Origin: Flavobacterium sp. WV_118_3
Lineage (GTDB): Bacteria; Bacteroidota; Bacteroidia; Flavobacteriales; Flavobacteriaceae
DNA: 64,000 bases
Assembly: GCF_039778605.1 (NCBI RefSeq)
Contig: NZ_CP156060.1
Span: forward strand, 806,001-870,000
Reading direction: 5' to 3'
Shown: piece by piece, positions 41,838 to 49,866 of the stretch
Layout of the letters: the number at the start of each line of letters is the position of its first letter
Position numbering within the stretch: position 1 is the first letter of the stretch
Notes under the pieces: generated by a model
The model's input: the letters and a program-made list of their open reading frames with translations, nothing else
Database searches by the model: none
Told to the model about the DNA's origin: nothing
Translations under genes and position numbers: made by a program

Positions 41838-43775
41838 TTAGGATTCAGTAACTACTTCATTTTCTGTTTTTTCATGTGGACGCTGTCCAAATATGGCTTC
41901 CAGGTCGTCTTTGAAAATCACTTCTTTTTCGATCAGAATGTCGGCAAGTTGATTAAGTTTCTCCTTGTTTTCATTCAAAATCTGAATCGCTCTGTCGTAC
42001 TGGGATTCGATCAGTTCGGAGATCTCTTTGTCTATAATTTTGGCTGTTTCTTCCGAGTATGGTTTTGAGAAATTGTACTCACTTTGACCTGATGAATCGT
42101 AGTAAGTGATGTTTCCTAATTTATCGTTTAAACCGTATACGGTTACCATAGCACGGGCTTGTTTGGTCACCTTTTCAAGATCGCTTAAAGCTCCGGTCGA
42201 AATTTTATTGAAAATTACTTTTTCAGCTGCACGTCCCCCCATAGTGGCACACATCTCGTCCAGCATTTGTTCCGGACGTACAATCAGACGTTCTTCCGGT
42301 AAATACCAGGCCGCTCCAAGACTCTGACCTCTTGGGACGATGGTTACTTTTACCAATGGCGCTGCATGTTCTAACATCCAGCTTACCGTAGCGTGACCCG
42401 CTTCGTGAATCGCAATAGCGCGTTTTTCTTCCGGGGTAACGATTTTGTTTTTCTTTTCAAGTCCACCTACAATTCGGTCTACAGCATCCAGGAAGTCCTG
42501 TTTGTCGACTGCTTTTTTACCTTTTCGGGCAGCAATAAGTGCTGATTCGTTACATACGTTGGCAATATCGGCACCGGAAAATCCGGGTGTTTGTTTGGCC
42601 AGAAATTCGGTATCCAGCTCTTCCGATTTTTTCAACGGTTTTAAGTGTACTTCAAATATTTCTTTACGCTCACGGATGTCCGGAAGGTCTACATAAATCT
42701 GTCTGTCAAAACGTCCGGCACGCATTAAGGCTTTGTCCAGTACGTCGGCACGGTTGGTCGCGGCCAATACGATTACGTGGGTATTCGTACCAAAACCATC
42801 CATTTCGGTTAACAATTGATTTAGGGTGTTTTCACGTTCGTCGTTCGATCCGGAGAAATTGTTTTTTCCACGGGCTCTACCTACGGCATCGATCTCGTCG
42901 ATAAAGATAATCGAAGGTGATTTTTCCTTTGCCTGTTTAAACAGATCACGTACACGTGATGCTCCAACCCCTACAAACATTTCTACGAAATCCGAACCGG
43001 ATAATGAGAAGAACGGTACTTGTGCTTCGCCGGCTACGGCTTTTGCCAAAAGGGTTTTACCGGTTCCCGGAGGTCCTACCAATAAGGCTCCTTTCGGGAT
43101 TTTACCACCGATACTGGTGTATTTTTCAGGATTTTTCAGGAATTCAACGATTTCCTGGATTTCTTCTTTGGCTCCTTCCAGTCCGGCTACGTCTTTAAAG
43201 GTTACCTTGATGTCGTTTTTCTCGTCAAAAAGACGTGCTTTGGATTTTCCGATTGAGAAAATCTGTCCGCCACCACCTCCGGATCCGCCACCTGACATTC
43301 TTCGGAACATAAATAACCAGAAGGCAATGATCAGGATAATAGGCAGGAAGTTGATCAAGATATCACCCCAATTGCTTTCCGGCTCTGAGGAATAGTCTTT
43401 TAACTTACCTTCTAAACGGGCTTCCTCCAGTTTCTTTTGGAAAAGTTCGCTGTTGGTACCGATGTCCAGCGTATAATGAGGACCTGTATTGTCTTTGCCC
43501 AACAGGTTTTTCTTCTCAATTTTTTCGTGGGTTTTGCTGTTAAGTGCTTCTTTGTTCAAGTATACCTGAGCCGTACTTTTGTTGAAAACGACTTTTTCGA
43601 CCTGACCAGAGTCAAGGTATTGGTAAAAACGGGATAACGAGGTAGGTTTTACTTCCTGAAAATTCGTTCCGCTTGAAACAAGTTGAATCGCAATTAAAAT
43701 CAAAAGTACGGCCCCATAAATAACCCATGGGCTAATTCTGATCTTAGAAGGATTTGGTTTTTTATCTTTTGACAT
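41838..43775 (-). CDS. ftsH: ATP-dependent zinc metalloprotease FtsH
   Basis: The 645-residue membrane protease degrades misassembled membrane proteins and short-lived regulators. It has two N-terminal membrane helices (about 18-36 and 137-157) around a periplasmic domain, an AAA domain with [13 protein letters not shown] (about residue 232), SRH motif and pore loop region, and a protease domain with HEAGH (about residue 454) as the zinc site. A Gly-rich linker ([10 protein letters not shown]) follows the second helix. It starts 15 bases after rsfS, so they are cotranscribed. The C-terminus is acidic. Confidence 0.97.
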   Translation of the reverse strand: MSKDKKPNPSKIRISPWVIYGAVLLILIAIQLVSSGTNFQEVKPTSLSRFYQYLDSGQVEKVVFNKSTAQVYLNKEALNSKTHEKIEKKNLLGKDNTGPHYTLDIGTNSELFQKKLEEARLEGKLKDYSSEPESNWGDILINFLPIILIIAFWLFMFRRMSGGGSGGGGGQIFSIGKSKARLFDEKNDIKVTFKDVAGLEGAKEEIQEIVEFLKNPEKYTSIGGKIPKGALLVGPPGTGKTLLAKAVAGEAQVPFFSLSGSDFVEMFVGVGASRVRDLFKQAKEKSPSIIFIDEIDAVGRARGKNNFSGSNDERENTLNQLLTEMDGFGTNTHVIVLAATNRADVLDKALMRAGRFDRQIYVDLPDIRERKEIFEVHLKPLKKSEELDTEFLAKQTPGFSGADIANVCNESALIAARKGKKAVDKQDFLDAVDRIVGGLEKKNKIVTPEEKRAIAIHEAGHATVSWMLEHAAPLVKVTIVPRGQSLGAAWYLPEERLIVRPEQMLDEMCATMGGRAAEKVIFNKISTGALSDLEKVTKQARAMVTVYGLNDKLGNITYYDSSGQSEYNFSKPYSEETAKIIDKEISELIESQYDRAIQILNENKEKLNQLADILIEKEVIFKDDLEAIFGQRPHEKTENEVVTES

Positions 43776-43790
43776 GTGAAATGTGGATGT

Positions 43791-44165
43791 TTAGTATTTG
43801 TTTTGGATAGAAGTGATTTTTGCATCACCCCAAAGGCTTTCGATGTTGTAGTACTCACGGATGTGTTTCTGGAATACATGTACCACTATCGTTACGTAGT
43901 CCATTAGTATCCATTCTCCGTTTTCGGCACCTTCAACATGCCAGGGTTTGTCTTTTAGTTCCTTGGAAACAATTTTTTGTACGGAATTGGCAATGGCGTT
44001 AACCTGTGTATTGGAATTACCGTTACAAATTACAAAATAATCACATACGGTATTTTCGATTGCTCTTAGATCCAGAATATCTATATCATTACCTTTTACT
44101 TCTTCAACTCCCTTAATGATGTTAGCTAACAGATCATCATTGTTAATATTATCCTTTTTTGCCAT
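43791..44165 (-). CDS. rsfS: ribosomal silencing factor RsfS
   Basis: The 124-residue protein binds ribosomal protein uL14 and blocks subunit joining when nutrients are low. Conserved blocks are KGNDIDILDLRAIENTVCDY, FVICNGNSNTQVNAIANSVQ and WHVEGAENGEWILMDYVTIV, followed by VHVF. Its length fits the family. It begins the leftward block rsfS-ftsH and is divergent from birA with about 93 bases between starts, which is a common bacteroidetal arrangement. Confidence 0.95.
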   Translation of the reverse strand: MAKKDNINNDDLLANIIKGVEEVKGNDIDILDLRAIENTVCDYFVICNGNSNTQVNAIANSVQKIVSKELKDKPWHVEGAENGEWILMDYVTIVVHVFQKHIREYYNIESLWGDAKITSIQNKY

Positions 44166-44258
44166 TTATTATTTTATATATTTTCGCAAAGTTATCAAAT
44201 TTTGTCTTTATTTTTGAACCTTAACACAAGATTAGCGATAGTAAAGTTATTTATTTCT

Positions 44259-44990
44259 ATGAATATTATCAAACTCGGTGCCACAAGTTCCACAAATGAT
44301 TTTTTAAAAGATTTACTGACAAAACAATTTGTAGAAAATTTTACCGTGGTTGTGGCAGAACATCAGACAAAAGGAAAGGGACAAATGGGCGCCGAATGGA
44401 ATGTGGAGTCGGGTAAGAATTTGACATTTAGTGTTTTAGTTCGGGATTTGCTGTTGGATATTCAGGCAATCTTTCATTTGAATGTAGCCGTGGCTGTTAG
44501 TATAATCGAAGGATTGGAAGAGTTTGCTATTGGCGGATTGGCAATTAAATGGCCAAACGACATTTTGGCAGAGAGTAAAAAGGTCGGTGGCATACTTATC
44601 GAAAACAGTATCAAACGTAATGGCGAGATTTTCTCGATAGTTGGCATCGGATTGAATGTAAATCAGGAGCATTTTGTGAATCTGCCAAAAGCTTCATCGC
44701 TCTACGCGATCTACGGAAGGGTTTTTGACAAAGAGGCAGTCATGTTGGCTATATTGGGAAATCTGAAGCGAAACCTATCGCTCTTACAGGCTAAAGAATA
44801 TGCGCTATTATGGCAGTCGTACGACAACAGGTTGTTTAAAAAGGGGATACCGATGCCTTTTGAAGCGAATGATGGTTCGCATTTTATGGGAATTATCCAA
44901 GGAGTAACCTCAAACGGTAAGCTTGAAGTACTCCTTGAAAATGATTCCATTACTACTTTTGATATTAAAGAGGTAAAATTATTATACTGA
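44259..44990 (+). CDS. birA: biotin-acetyl-CoA-carboxylase ligase
   Basis: About 243 residues. It activates biotin with ATP and attaches it to the carboxyl carrier protein of acetyl-CoA carboxylase. The motif block TKGKGQMGAEWNVESGKNLT and the KWPNDIL segment are the classic biotinyl-AMP and biotin-binding elements. There is no N-terminal helix-turn-helix, so it is a monofunctional ligase, not a repressor. The ATG at 44259 (MNIIKLGATSSTND) is chosen because family members begin with the LxxTxSTN strand; the frame opens at 44202. Confidence 0.93.
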   Translation: MNIIKLGATSSTNDFLKDLLTKQFVENFTVVVAEHQTKGKGQMGAEWNVESGKNLTFSVLVRDLLLDIQAIFHLNVAVAVSIIEGLEEFAIGGLAIKWPNDILAESKKVGGILIENSIKRNGEIFSIVGIGLNVNQEHFVNLPKASSLYAIYGRVFDKEAVMLAILGNLKRNLSLLQAKEYALLWQSYDNRLFKKGIPMPFEANDGSHFMGIIQGVTSNGKLEVLLENDSITTFDIKEVKLLY

Positions 44991-44992
44991 TT

Positions 44993-45568
44993 TTACCGGA
45001 CAATGATTTCATATTTTTGTAATAATCCTTTTAATCCTTCTTTCGAAAACTGCGCTTTGCGCAGTTTGGTTTTTTCCGGGTCGATGGTAAAATTGTAGCT
45101 GGTCAGGAAATCGGCCTTTTCGGCAATAGCGTCGGTAAAAACAGCCTGATGCAGGTTACAGTTGTCGAATAAAACTTCTGTTAAATTGGTCGCCATAAAA
45201 TCAACTGCGATCATACTGCAATTGGTAAACGTCATTTTTTTGAGCTTTAAAGCATAAAATTTGGCGTAATCCAGAACACAATCATTAAAGTGAAATTCAA
45301 ATAACAGCTGATCGGTCATGGCAAAATTTACATCGGTAAAATCGCAGTGGTTAAAAACAGCATTCCGCAAACCGACATAATTGATTTGCGCTTCCTTAAA
45401 ATTGCAGTTGTAAAAAATACAATCGGTAAAAACAACACCTGAAAAATTACAATTGCTAAAATCGCAACCGGTAAAAGTGCATTCTTCGAATTCTTTGTAT
45501 TTGATTTCGCTTTCGGAAAAAAGCTGGTTGGTAAAAGGGGTATTAAATATAAAATCGCTGTGGGTCAT
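44993..45568 (-). CDS. pentapeptide-repeat protein, Qnr-like (second copy)
   Basis: A 191-residue right-handed beta-helix protein with repeats CTFTGCDFSNCNFSGVVF, CIFYNCNFKEAQ, FNHCDFTDVNF, CSMIAVDF and NCNLHQAVF. It shares architecture with the copy at 32747-33298: a central FYALKLKKMTF loop and the ending NFTIDPEKTKLRKAQF. Such proteins can mimic DNA and shield gyrase, but this is not shown here. It converges with birA, two bases apart. Confidence 0.82.
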   Translation of the reverse strand: MTHSDFIFNTPFTNQLFSESEIKYKEFEECTFTGCDFSNCNFSGVVFTDCIFYNCNFKEAQINYVGLRNAVFNHCDFTDVNFAMTDQLLFEFHFNDCVLDYAKFYALKLKKMTFTNCSMIAVDFMATNLTEVLFDNCNLHQAVFTDAIAEKADFLTSYNFTIDPEKTKLRKAQFSKEGLKGLLQKYEIIVR

Positions 45569-45610
45569 TCAAAAATTTGGTATTTATGTAAGTAGGTTTT
45601 TGTTCATGGG

Positions 45611-46015
45611 CTAGTCTTTGGGGTTTTCTAAGTGAATTCGTTCGAGTATATCCCGATCGATTGGCTTACATAAATAGCCTACAATCTCGGGAAAACTGTT
45701 TGCTTTTTCGCGGTCTTCGTTAGCAATGGAGGAACTGGCTATGTAGATTGCGGGCTTTTTTCCAAACCCGAAATCTATCCGTTGTAACTCATTCATAAAA
45801 GCCCAGCCGTCCATTTCCGGCATATCGATGTCGAGTAGGATAACATCGGGAAATTCCTCGGCGCTTTGAATGGCTTTTAGTGAGTCAATAGCAACTTTTC
45901 CATTTTTGTAACTCAGAATCTGACTAAATAATTGACTTTTCTCAATTATTTTCTTTGTAATTAATTGATAAATGGGGTCATCATCAATTATACAGATACT
46001 TTTTGGGGCGTTCAT
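45611..46015 (-). CDS. single-domain response regulator
   Basis: A 134-residue receiver domain without an output domain: SICIIDDDPIYQLITKKIIE, phospho-acceptor Asp in VILLDIDMPEMDGWAF (about residue 62) and LCKP near the end supplying the conserved Lys. The 4-base overlap with the kinase gene (ATGA) shows coupling, so it is the likely partner of that kinase. It probably works through protein interaction, as CheY-like regulators do. Confidence 0.92.
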   Translation of the reverse strand: MNAPKSICIIDDDPIYQLITKKIIEKSQLFSQILSYKNGKVAIDSLKAIQSAEEFPDVILLDIDMPEMDGWAFMNELQRIDFGFGKKPAIYIASSSIANEDREKANSFPEIVGYLCKPIDRDILERIHLENPKD

Positions 46016-48855
46016 CTGAAATATATTTTAAAAGTTGTTCCTTCGTCTAATGTACTTTTAACGACTATTTTTCCTCCCATCGCATCAATCTGGTTTTTTG
46101 AAATGAATAATCCTATTCCTCTTGCATCAGCATGATTGGTGAATGTTTTGTACATTCCGAATAGTTTTTCTCCATTTTTTTCCAGATCAATTCCAATTCC
46201 GTTGTCGGAAATTTCCAATACGGTTTTACCGTCTTCCTGGTAGGATTTCAGATCAATTACGGTTTGTCTGTCGGCATGTCCGTATCGAATAGCATTCGAT
46301 ATAAAGTTAAGTAATATACTTTCTAAATAAGCAGGATTGTATTTGACTTCGATGTCTTTGTTGACATCATTATGGATGATCACATCGTTTTTCAGTAATT
46401 GCTCCCGAAGTACGTCCAGCGTCTTGTTAATATATTTTTTTAAATTTAAAGGTTCTATAATCAGATTGATATTGGTCTGGATGGTTACCACCTCGTTTAG
46501 GTTGTTCATCGTTTCGTTTAGTACCGAGGAAACCGATTTTAGCAATTGGATCATTTCGTCGCGTTCTTCGTCGGTATCGGCCGATTCGATCAGGTTTGAA
46601 ATCGATTGGATGTTACTGGTATGTGAACGCAGGTTGTGCGAAACGATATACGAGAAATTTAGGAGGCGTTTGTTTTGTTCGGTTACCAGATGTAGTGTGT
46701 TGTTGAGTTCGATTTCTGCCATTTTGGCTTTTGTAATGTCGATCATAATACCACGCAGGTTTACGGCTTTATCGTTTTCGACTACCACACTTACAATATC
46801 GCGTAGCCATACGATTTCGCCGTCTTTACGGATCATACGGTATTCGAAATCGTGTTGTCTTTTTTCGTAGGTGTAACGCGACATAAAGGCGATAACCCAT
46901 TCTTTGTCGTCGGGATGTACATGGTTGATCCAGAAAGACGGCGTTTCCAACCATTCTTCCGGTGTATAACCAAGGATGTCTTCTACTTTTCGGCTGATAA
47001 AGGTGAAATCAAAGGTACTCGGATCGCCTTCCCAAACAATACCGTCAATGGTGTTGATCAAAGATTCGATCTTCTGCTGTGATTTTAAAATGACTTCTTC
47101 GGAGTTTTTACGCTCTGTAATGTCTTCGGTTGAAACCAATACGCGTTCCAGTGTTTTTTCATATTCCGGAACCACACTCCAACGGAAATGGATGTGTTTG
47201 TATTGGTTGTCCATGAATTTGATCTGAGAATCACCGGTAATATGATTTTGTCGTTGCGTAATGGCGATAAGTTGTTTCGAGAAAATCGGAATGGATTCGT
47301 CGTCAAAAATCGTACTGAGTTTGCCTTTTAGGATGTTTTTGTCTTTTACCGAATGTAGCGTAAGACACATGTTGTTGACGTCTATCACTTTTACTAATGA
47401 TAAACATTTGCGGATTACGTCGATGTTGTTTTTCAGATAAGCTTCAACTTCTTCTCTCGGCATATCTATCAGACCTAATTCGGTCAGGTATTTTTTGACT
47501 TCCGAGAAATCTTCTTCCCACAACGGAATCGGTGAGTTGTTGAATAAACTTTTAAAACGTTTTTCGCTTCTCTTGATACGATCCTGGGCCTCTTTCTTAT
47601 CGGTTATGTCTTCGATAATTCCGATGTGCGATGTTGGTTTTTCACCTACCGACCATAGCGGGGTAATCGTTACGCTGGCCCAAACGATATTGCCGTCTTT
47701 GTGGAAGAAACGCTTTTCAAGTCCGAATTCACGGATAACCCCTCTTTTTAAAAGACGCATTTTTTTGAAATCGTTTTCCAGGTCGTTCGGATGCGTAATC
47801 ATCATATAATCCATTTTGCTGATTTCGTTGGTTTCATAACCAAGCATCTGACAAAACCGTTCGTTGGCTTCTATAAAAGTACCGGAATTGGAATCGATAT
47901 GCGCAATTCCAATGGCGGCCTGTTCGAAAATGGATTTGAATTTAATTTCGCTCTTCATTAAACGAAGTGCCTGCGAATGTACCAAACGTTGTAATTCGGA
48001 CGGACGTTTTAATAAACTCGTGGTAAACAAACCGCAAATCAGGGACAATACAATCGCTAAAATAGCAATCGGGATTAATTGTTTGATCAGATAATAGTTG
48101 TTCGTAGTTATCAGATATAGCTTCCAGTCGCCATCTGGGAATGAAACGGTTAAATGGGTTTTATTGGTAAAATTCTTTTTGTTGGGAAGGAAAAATTCTT
48201 CTTTTCCGGTTTCCGGATCGGTTTTGGAAAACTGAAAATAATATTTGTCGGTCGAAAAAGTTTTAATTCCGGACGTCTCCAAAAAAGTATTGAATTTGAT
48301 GACAACAGAACAGAATCCCCAGAATTTATTCGATTTGAATACCGGGAACCAGCCTACGATGCCTAGACCGCCTTGTTTTAATTCCAGTGGACCAACATAA
48401 TATATTTTTCGGTTTTTGATGGCTTTCATCGCCCATCGGCTTGCTTTTTCGGAATCCAGAATATTGTAATTAATTACCGGTTCGTTGCCTTTTAATGGAT
48501 AAACATATTTGATTACTCCGTTTGGAACCAATTCTACCGCATCAATATTCGGATTGGAGTCTACGAGTTGTTTACCGATTTCGTCAAAATTACTTGGGTT
48601 ACCATTGTCGTCAATGGTCATGGCCAATGTCAGCGTACTGATATGGCTGTTTTTTAGCGATTGCTCGATGTTTTGATGCACCACATTTAGGATGCTGCTC
48701 ATTTCACGTTGCTCGCTTTCTTTTATAATTTGATAGCGTAAAAAAAGAATTAAATTCGAAACTAAAAACAGGAGTGTAAAGACCAATATCCCAGTCGTTT
48801 TTGGTCTTGATAAAAACCAACTGATGAGAATTGTAATTTTTTTATCCAGATTCAT
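46012..48855 (-). CDS. CHASE/PAS multi-sensor histidine kinase
   Basis: The 947-residue membrane kinase has helix 1 (about 20-40), a periplasmic CHASE-like domain (about 55-255, with NPNIDAVELVPNGVIKYVYP and IYYVGPLELKQGGLGIVGWF), helix 2 (about 265-287) and several PAS/PAC modules (for example EQAAIGIAHIDSNSGTFIEA, YKHIHFRWSVVPE, ILGYTPEEWLETPSFWINHV). The dimerisation His lies in FSYIVSHNLRSHTSNIQSI, followed by HATPase motifs NFISNAIRYG, EISDNGIGID and ARGIGLFISK. CHASE domains bind small extracellular ligands. The response-regulator gene follows with a 4-base overlap. Confidence 0.93.
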   Translation of the reverse strand: MNLDKKITILISWFLSRPKTTGILVFTLLFLVSNLILFLRYQIIKESEQREMSSILNVVHQNIEQSLKNSHISTLTLAMTIDDNGNPSNFDEIGKQLVDSNPNIDAVELVPNGVIKYVYPLKGNEPVINYNILDSEKASRWAMKAIKNRKIYYVGPLELKQGGLGIVGWFPVFKSNKFWGFCSVVIKFNTFLETSGIKTFSTDKYYFQFSKTDPETGKEEFFLPNKKNFTNKTHLTVSFPDGDWKLYLITTNNYYLIKQLIPIAILAIVLSLICGLFTTSLLKRPSELQRLVHSQALRLMKSEIKFKSIFEQAAIGIAHIDSNSGTFIEANERFCQMLGYETNEISKMDYMMITHPNDLENDFKKMRLLKRGVIREFGLEKRFFHKDGNIVWASVTITPLWSVGEKPTSHIGIIEDITDKKEAQDRIKRSEKRFKSLFNNSPIPLWEEDFSEVKKYLTELGLIDMPREEVEAYLKNNIDVIRKCLSLVKVIDVNNMCLTLHSVKDKNILKGKLSTIFDDESIPIFSKQLIAITQRQNHITGDSQIKFMDNQYKHIHFRWSVVPEYEKTLERVLVSTEDITERKNSEEVILKSQQKIESLINTIDGIVWEGDPSTFDFTFISRKVEDILGYTPEEWLETPSFWINHVHPDDKEWVIAFMSRYTYEKRQHDFEYRMIRKDGEIVWLRDIVSVVVENDKAVNLRGIMIDITKAKMAEIELNNTLHLVTEQNKRLLNFSYIVSHNLRSHTSNIQSISNLIESADTDEERDEMIQLLKSVSSVLNETMNNLNEVVTIQTNINLIIEPLNLKKYINKTLDVLREQLLKNDVIIHNDVNKDIEVKYNPAYLESILLNFISNAIRYGHADRQTVIDLKSYQEDGKTVLEISDNGIGIDLEKNGEKLFGMYKTFTNHADARGIGLFISKNQIDAMGGKIVVKSTLDEGTTFKIYFR

Positions 48856-48969
48856 TGGAGTTGCCTTTGGGATGGGTGTTAAAACTTTATAAATTTATAA
48901 AAAATGTGAATAAATGAATTATAAAAATTGCAAAATACTCATTATTTCACAACAAAAGTTTGATTTGAA

Positions 48970-49000
48970 TAAAAAAAAAGCTCATCATAAAGATGAGCTG
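48970..49000 (-). terminator. terminator of the tRNA-Arg gene
   Basis: Leftward reading gives AGCTCATC, a short loop, GATGAGCT and then a run of eight or more T, immediately after the tRNA 3' end. Confidence 0.85.
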
Positions 49001-49006
49001 ATGTTG

Positions 49007-49080
49007 TGACCTCGACAGGATTCAAACCTGTAACCTTCTGAGCCGTAATCAGATGCGCTATTCAGTTGCGCCACGAGGCC
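49007..49080 (-). tRNA. tRNA-Arg (anticodon ACG)
   Basis: The leftward 74-base sequence starts GGCCTCG and ends CGAGGTC plus discriminator A, forming a 7-bp acceptor stem with one G-U pair. The anticodon stem TCTGA/TCAGA encloses the loop TTACGGC, giving anticodon ACG (A34 presumably edited to inosine), which reads CGU/CGC/CGA arginine codons. The T-arm GGTTTGAATCC (TTTGAATCC form of TTCGAATCC) is present. CCA is not encoded. It has its own terminator. Confidence 0.93.
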
Positions 49081-49157
49081 TTAGTTGTTTTTACGGGTGC
49101 AAATATAGGGGTAAATGTGTAACTTGCAAACAAAATCGCAATAAAATTTAAAAAAAA

Positions 49158-49670
49158 ATGAGTCTAAAAGAGTATGTGCGTGATATTCAGGATTTTCCTA
49201 AAAAAGGAATTTTGTTTAAAGATATCACTCCTTTGTTGATGAGCCCGGAAGCAACGAATGAATGCCTCCAAATTTTAATCGAAAACCTGAAAAATAAAAA
49301 AATCGACAAGGTAATCGGAGTGGAAAGTCGTGGTTTTTTCTTTGCAACTTTATTGGCGCACGAATTACAGGCGGGTTTTGTGCCGGTTCGCAAAGCCGGA
49401 AAGCTACCATTCGATACGGTTTCGGCTTCGTATACGCTGGAATACGGTACCGATACACTGGAAATTCATGCCGATGCCATCCAAAAAGGGGATAGGGTTG
49501 TCATTCATGACGACGTATTGGCAACCGGCGGAACGATTAAAGCCGTTTGCGAGCTGGTGGAAAAACTGGGCGGCGAAATTGTACAGGTCAATTTCCTGAT
49601 GGAACTGACTTTTCTGAATGGAGGAGATAAAATTGCCGGCTACGAGCGATTTGCAGCGCTTCAGTACTAG
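49158..49670 (+). CDS. apt: adenine phosphoribosyltransferase
   Basis: The 170-residue enzyme salvages adenine to AMP using PRPP. The PRPP-binding loop is VVIHDDVLATGGTIKA (about residues 114-129), and GVESRGFFFATLLAHELQAG and FVPVRKAGKLP are characteristic of APRT. The family start MSLKEYVRDIQDFPKKGILF is present. Its stop overlaps the 3' end of a converging 46-residue gene by 4 bases. Confidence 0.96.
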   Translation: MSLKEYVRDIQDFPKKGILFKDITPLLMSPEATNECLQILIENLKNKKIDKVIGVESRGFFFATLLAHELQAGFVPVRKAGKLPFDTVSASYTLEYGTDTLEIHADAIQKGDRVVIHDDVLATGGTIKAVCELVEKLGGEIVQVNFLMELTFLNGGDKIAGYERFAALQY

Positions 49671-49807
49671 TTTAAGGCTCGGGTGGTTACATAATACCGC
49701 CAGGCGATAATTAGCTTCTGAAAAGCGCTTGCTTTGGAAAGATCAAGGTTTTGTTTGCTGTAGCTCGGTAAAAGCAGTTTGTTAAGTCGGGCCAGTATTT
49801 TAAACAT
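49667..49807 (-). CDS. 46-residue conserved small protein
   Basis: A short leftward gene: MFKILARLNKLLLPSYSKQN, then LDLSKASAFQKLIIAWRYYV and TTRALN. It is basic and amphipathic. From memory, near-identical small proteins ('LNKLLLPS...DLxKAxxxQKxIxxWRYxVT') occur in many Flavobacteriaceae, sometimes mislabelled as SsrA-binding protein. Function unknown. It overlaps the end of apt by 4 bases. A longer frame on this strand at 49711-49899 is a shadow. Confidence 0.7.
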   Translation of the reverse strand: MFKILARLNKLLLPSYSKQNLDLSKASAFQKLIIAWRYYVTTRALN

Positions 49808-49830
49808 ATTCCTTTGGTTTTGATAAAGAT

Positions 49831-49866
49831 AGAAAAAAAAAGAGCCACATTTGTGACTCTTTTTTT
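49831..49866 (-). terminator. terminator of the blaR1-like gene
   Basis: AGAGCCAC (49841-49848) and GTGACTCT (49853-49860) pair with one mismatch, with A/T runs on both sides, directly next to the blaR1-like stop at 49865-49867. Confidence 0.75.
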
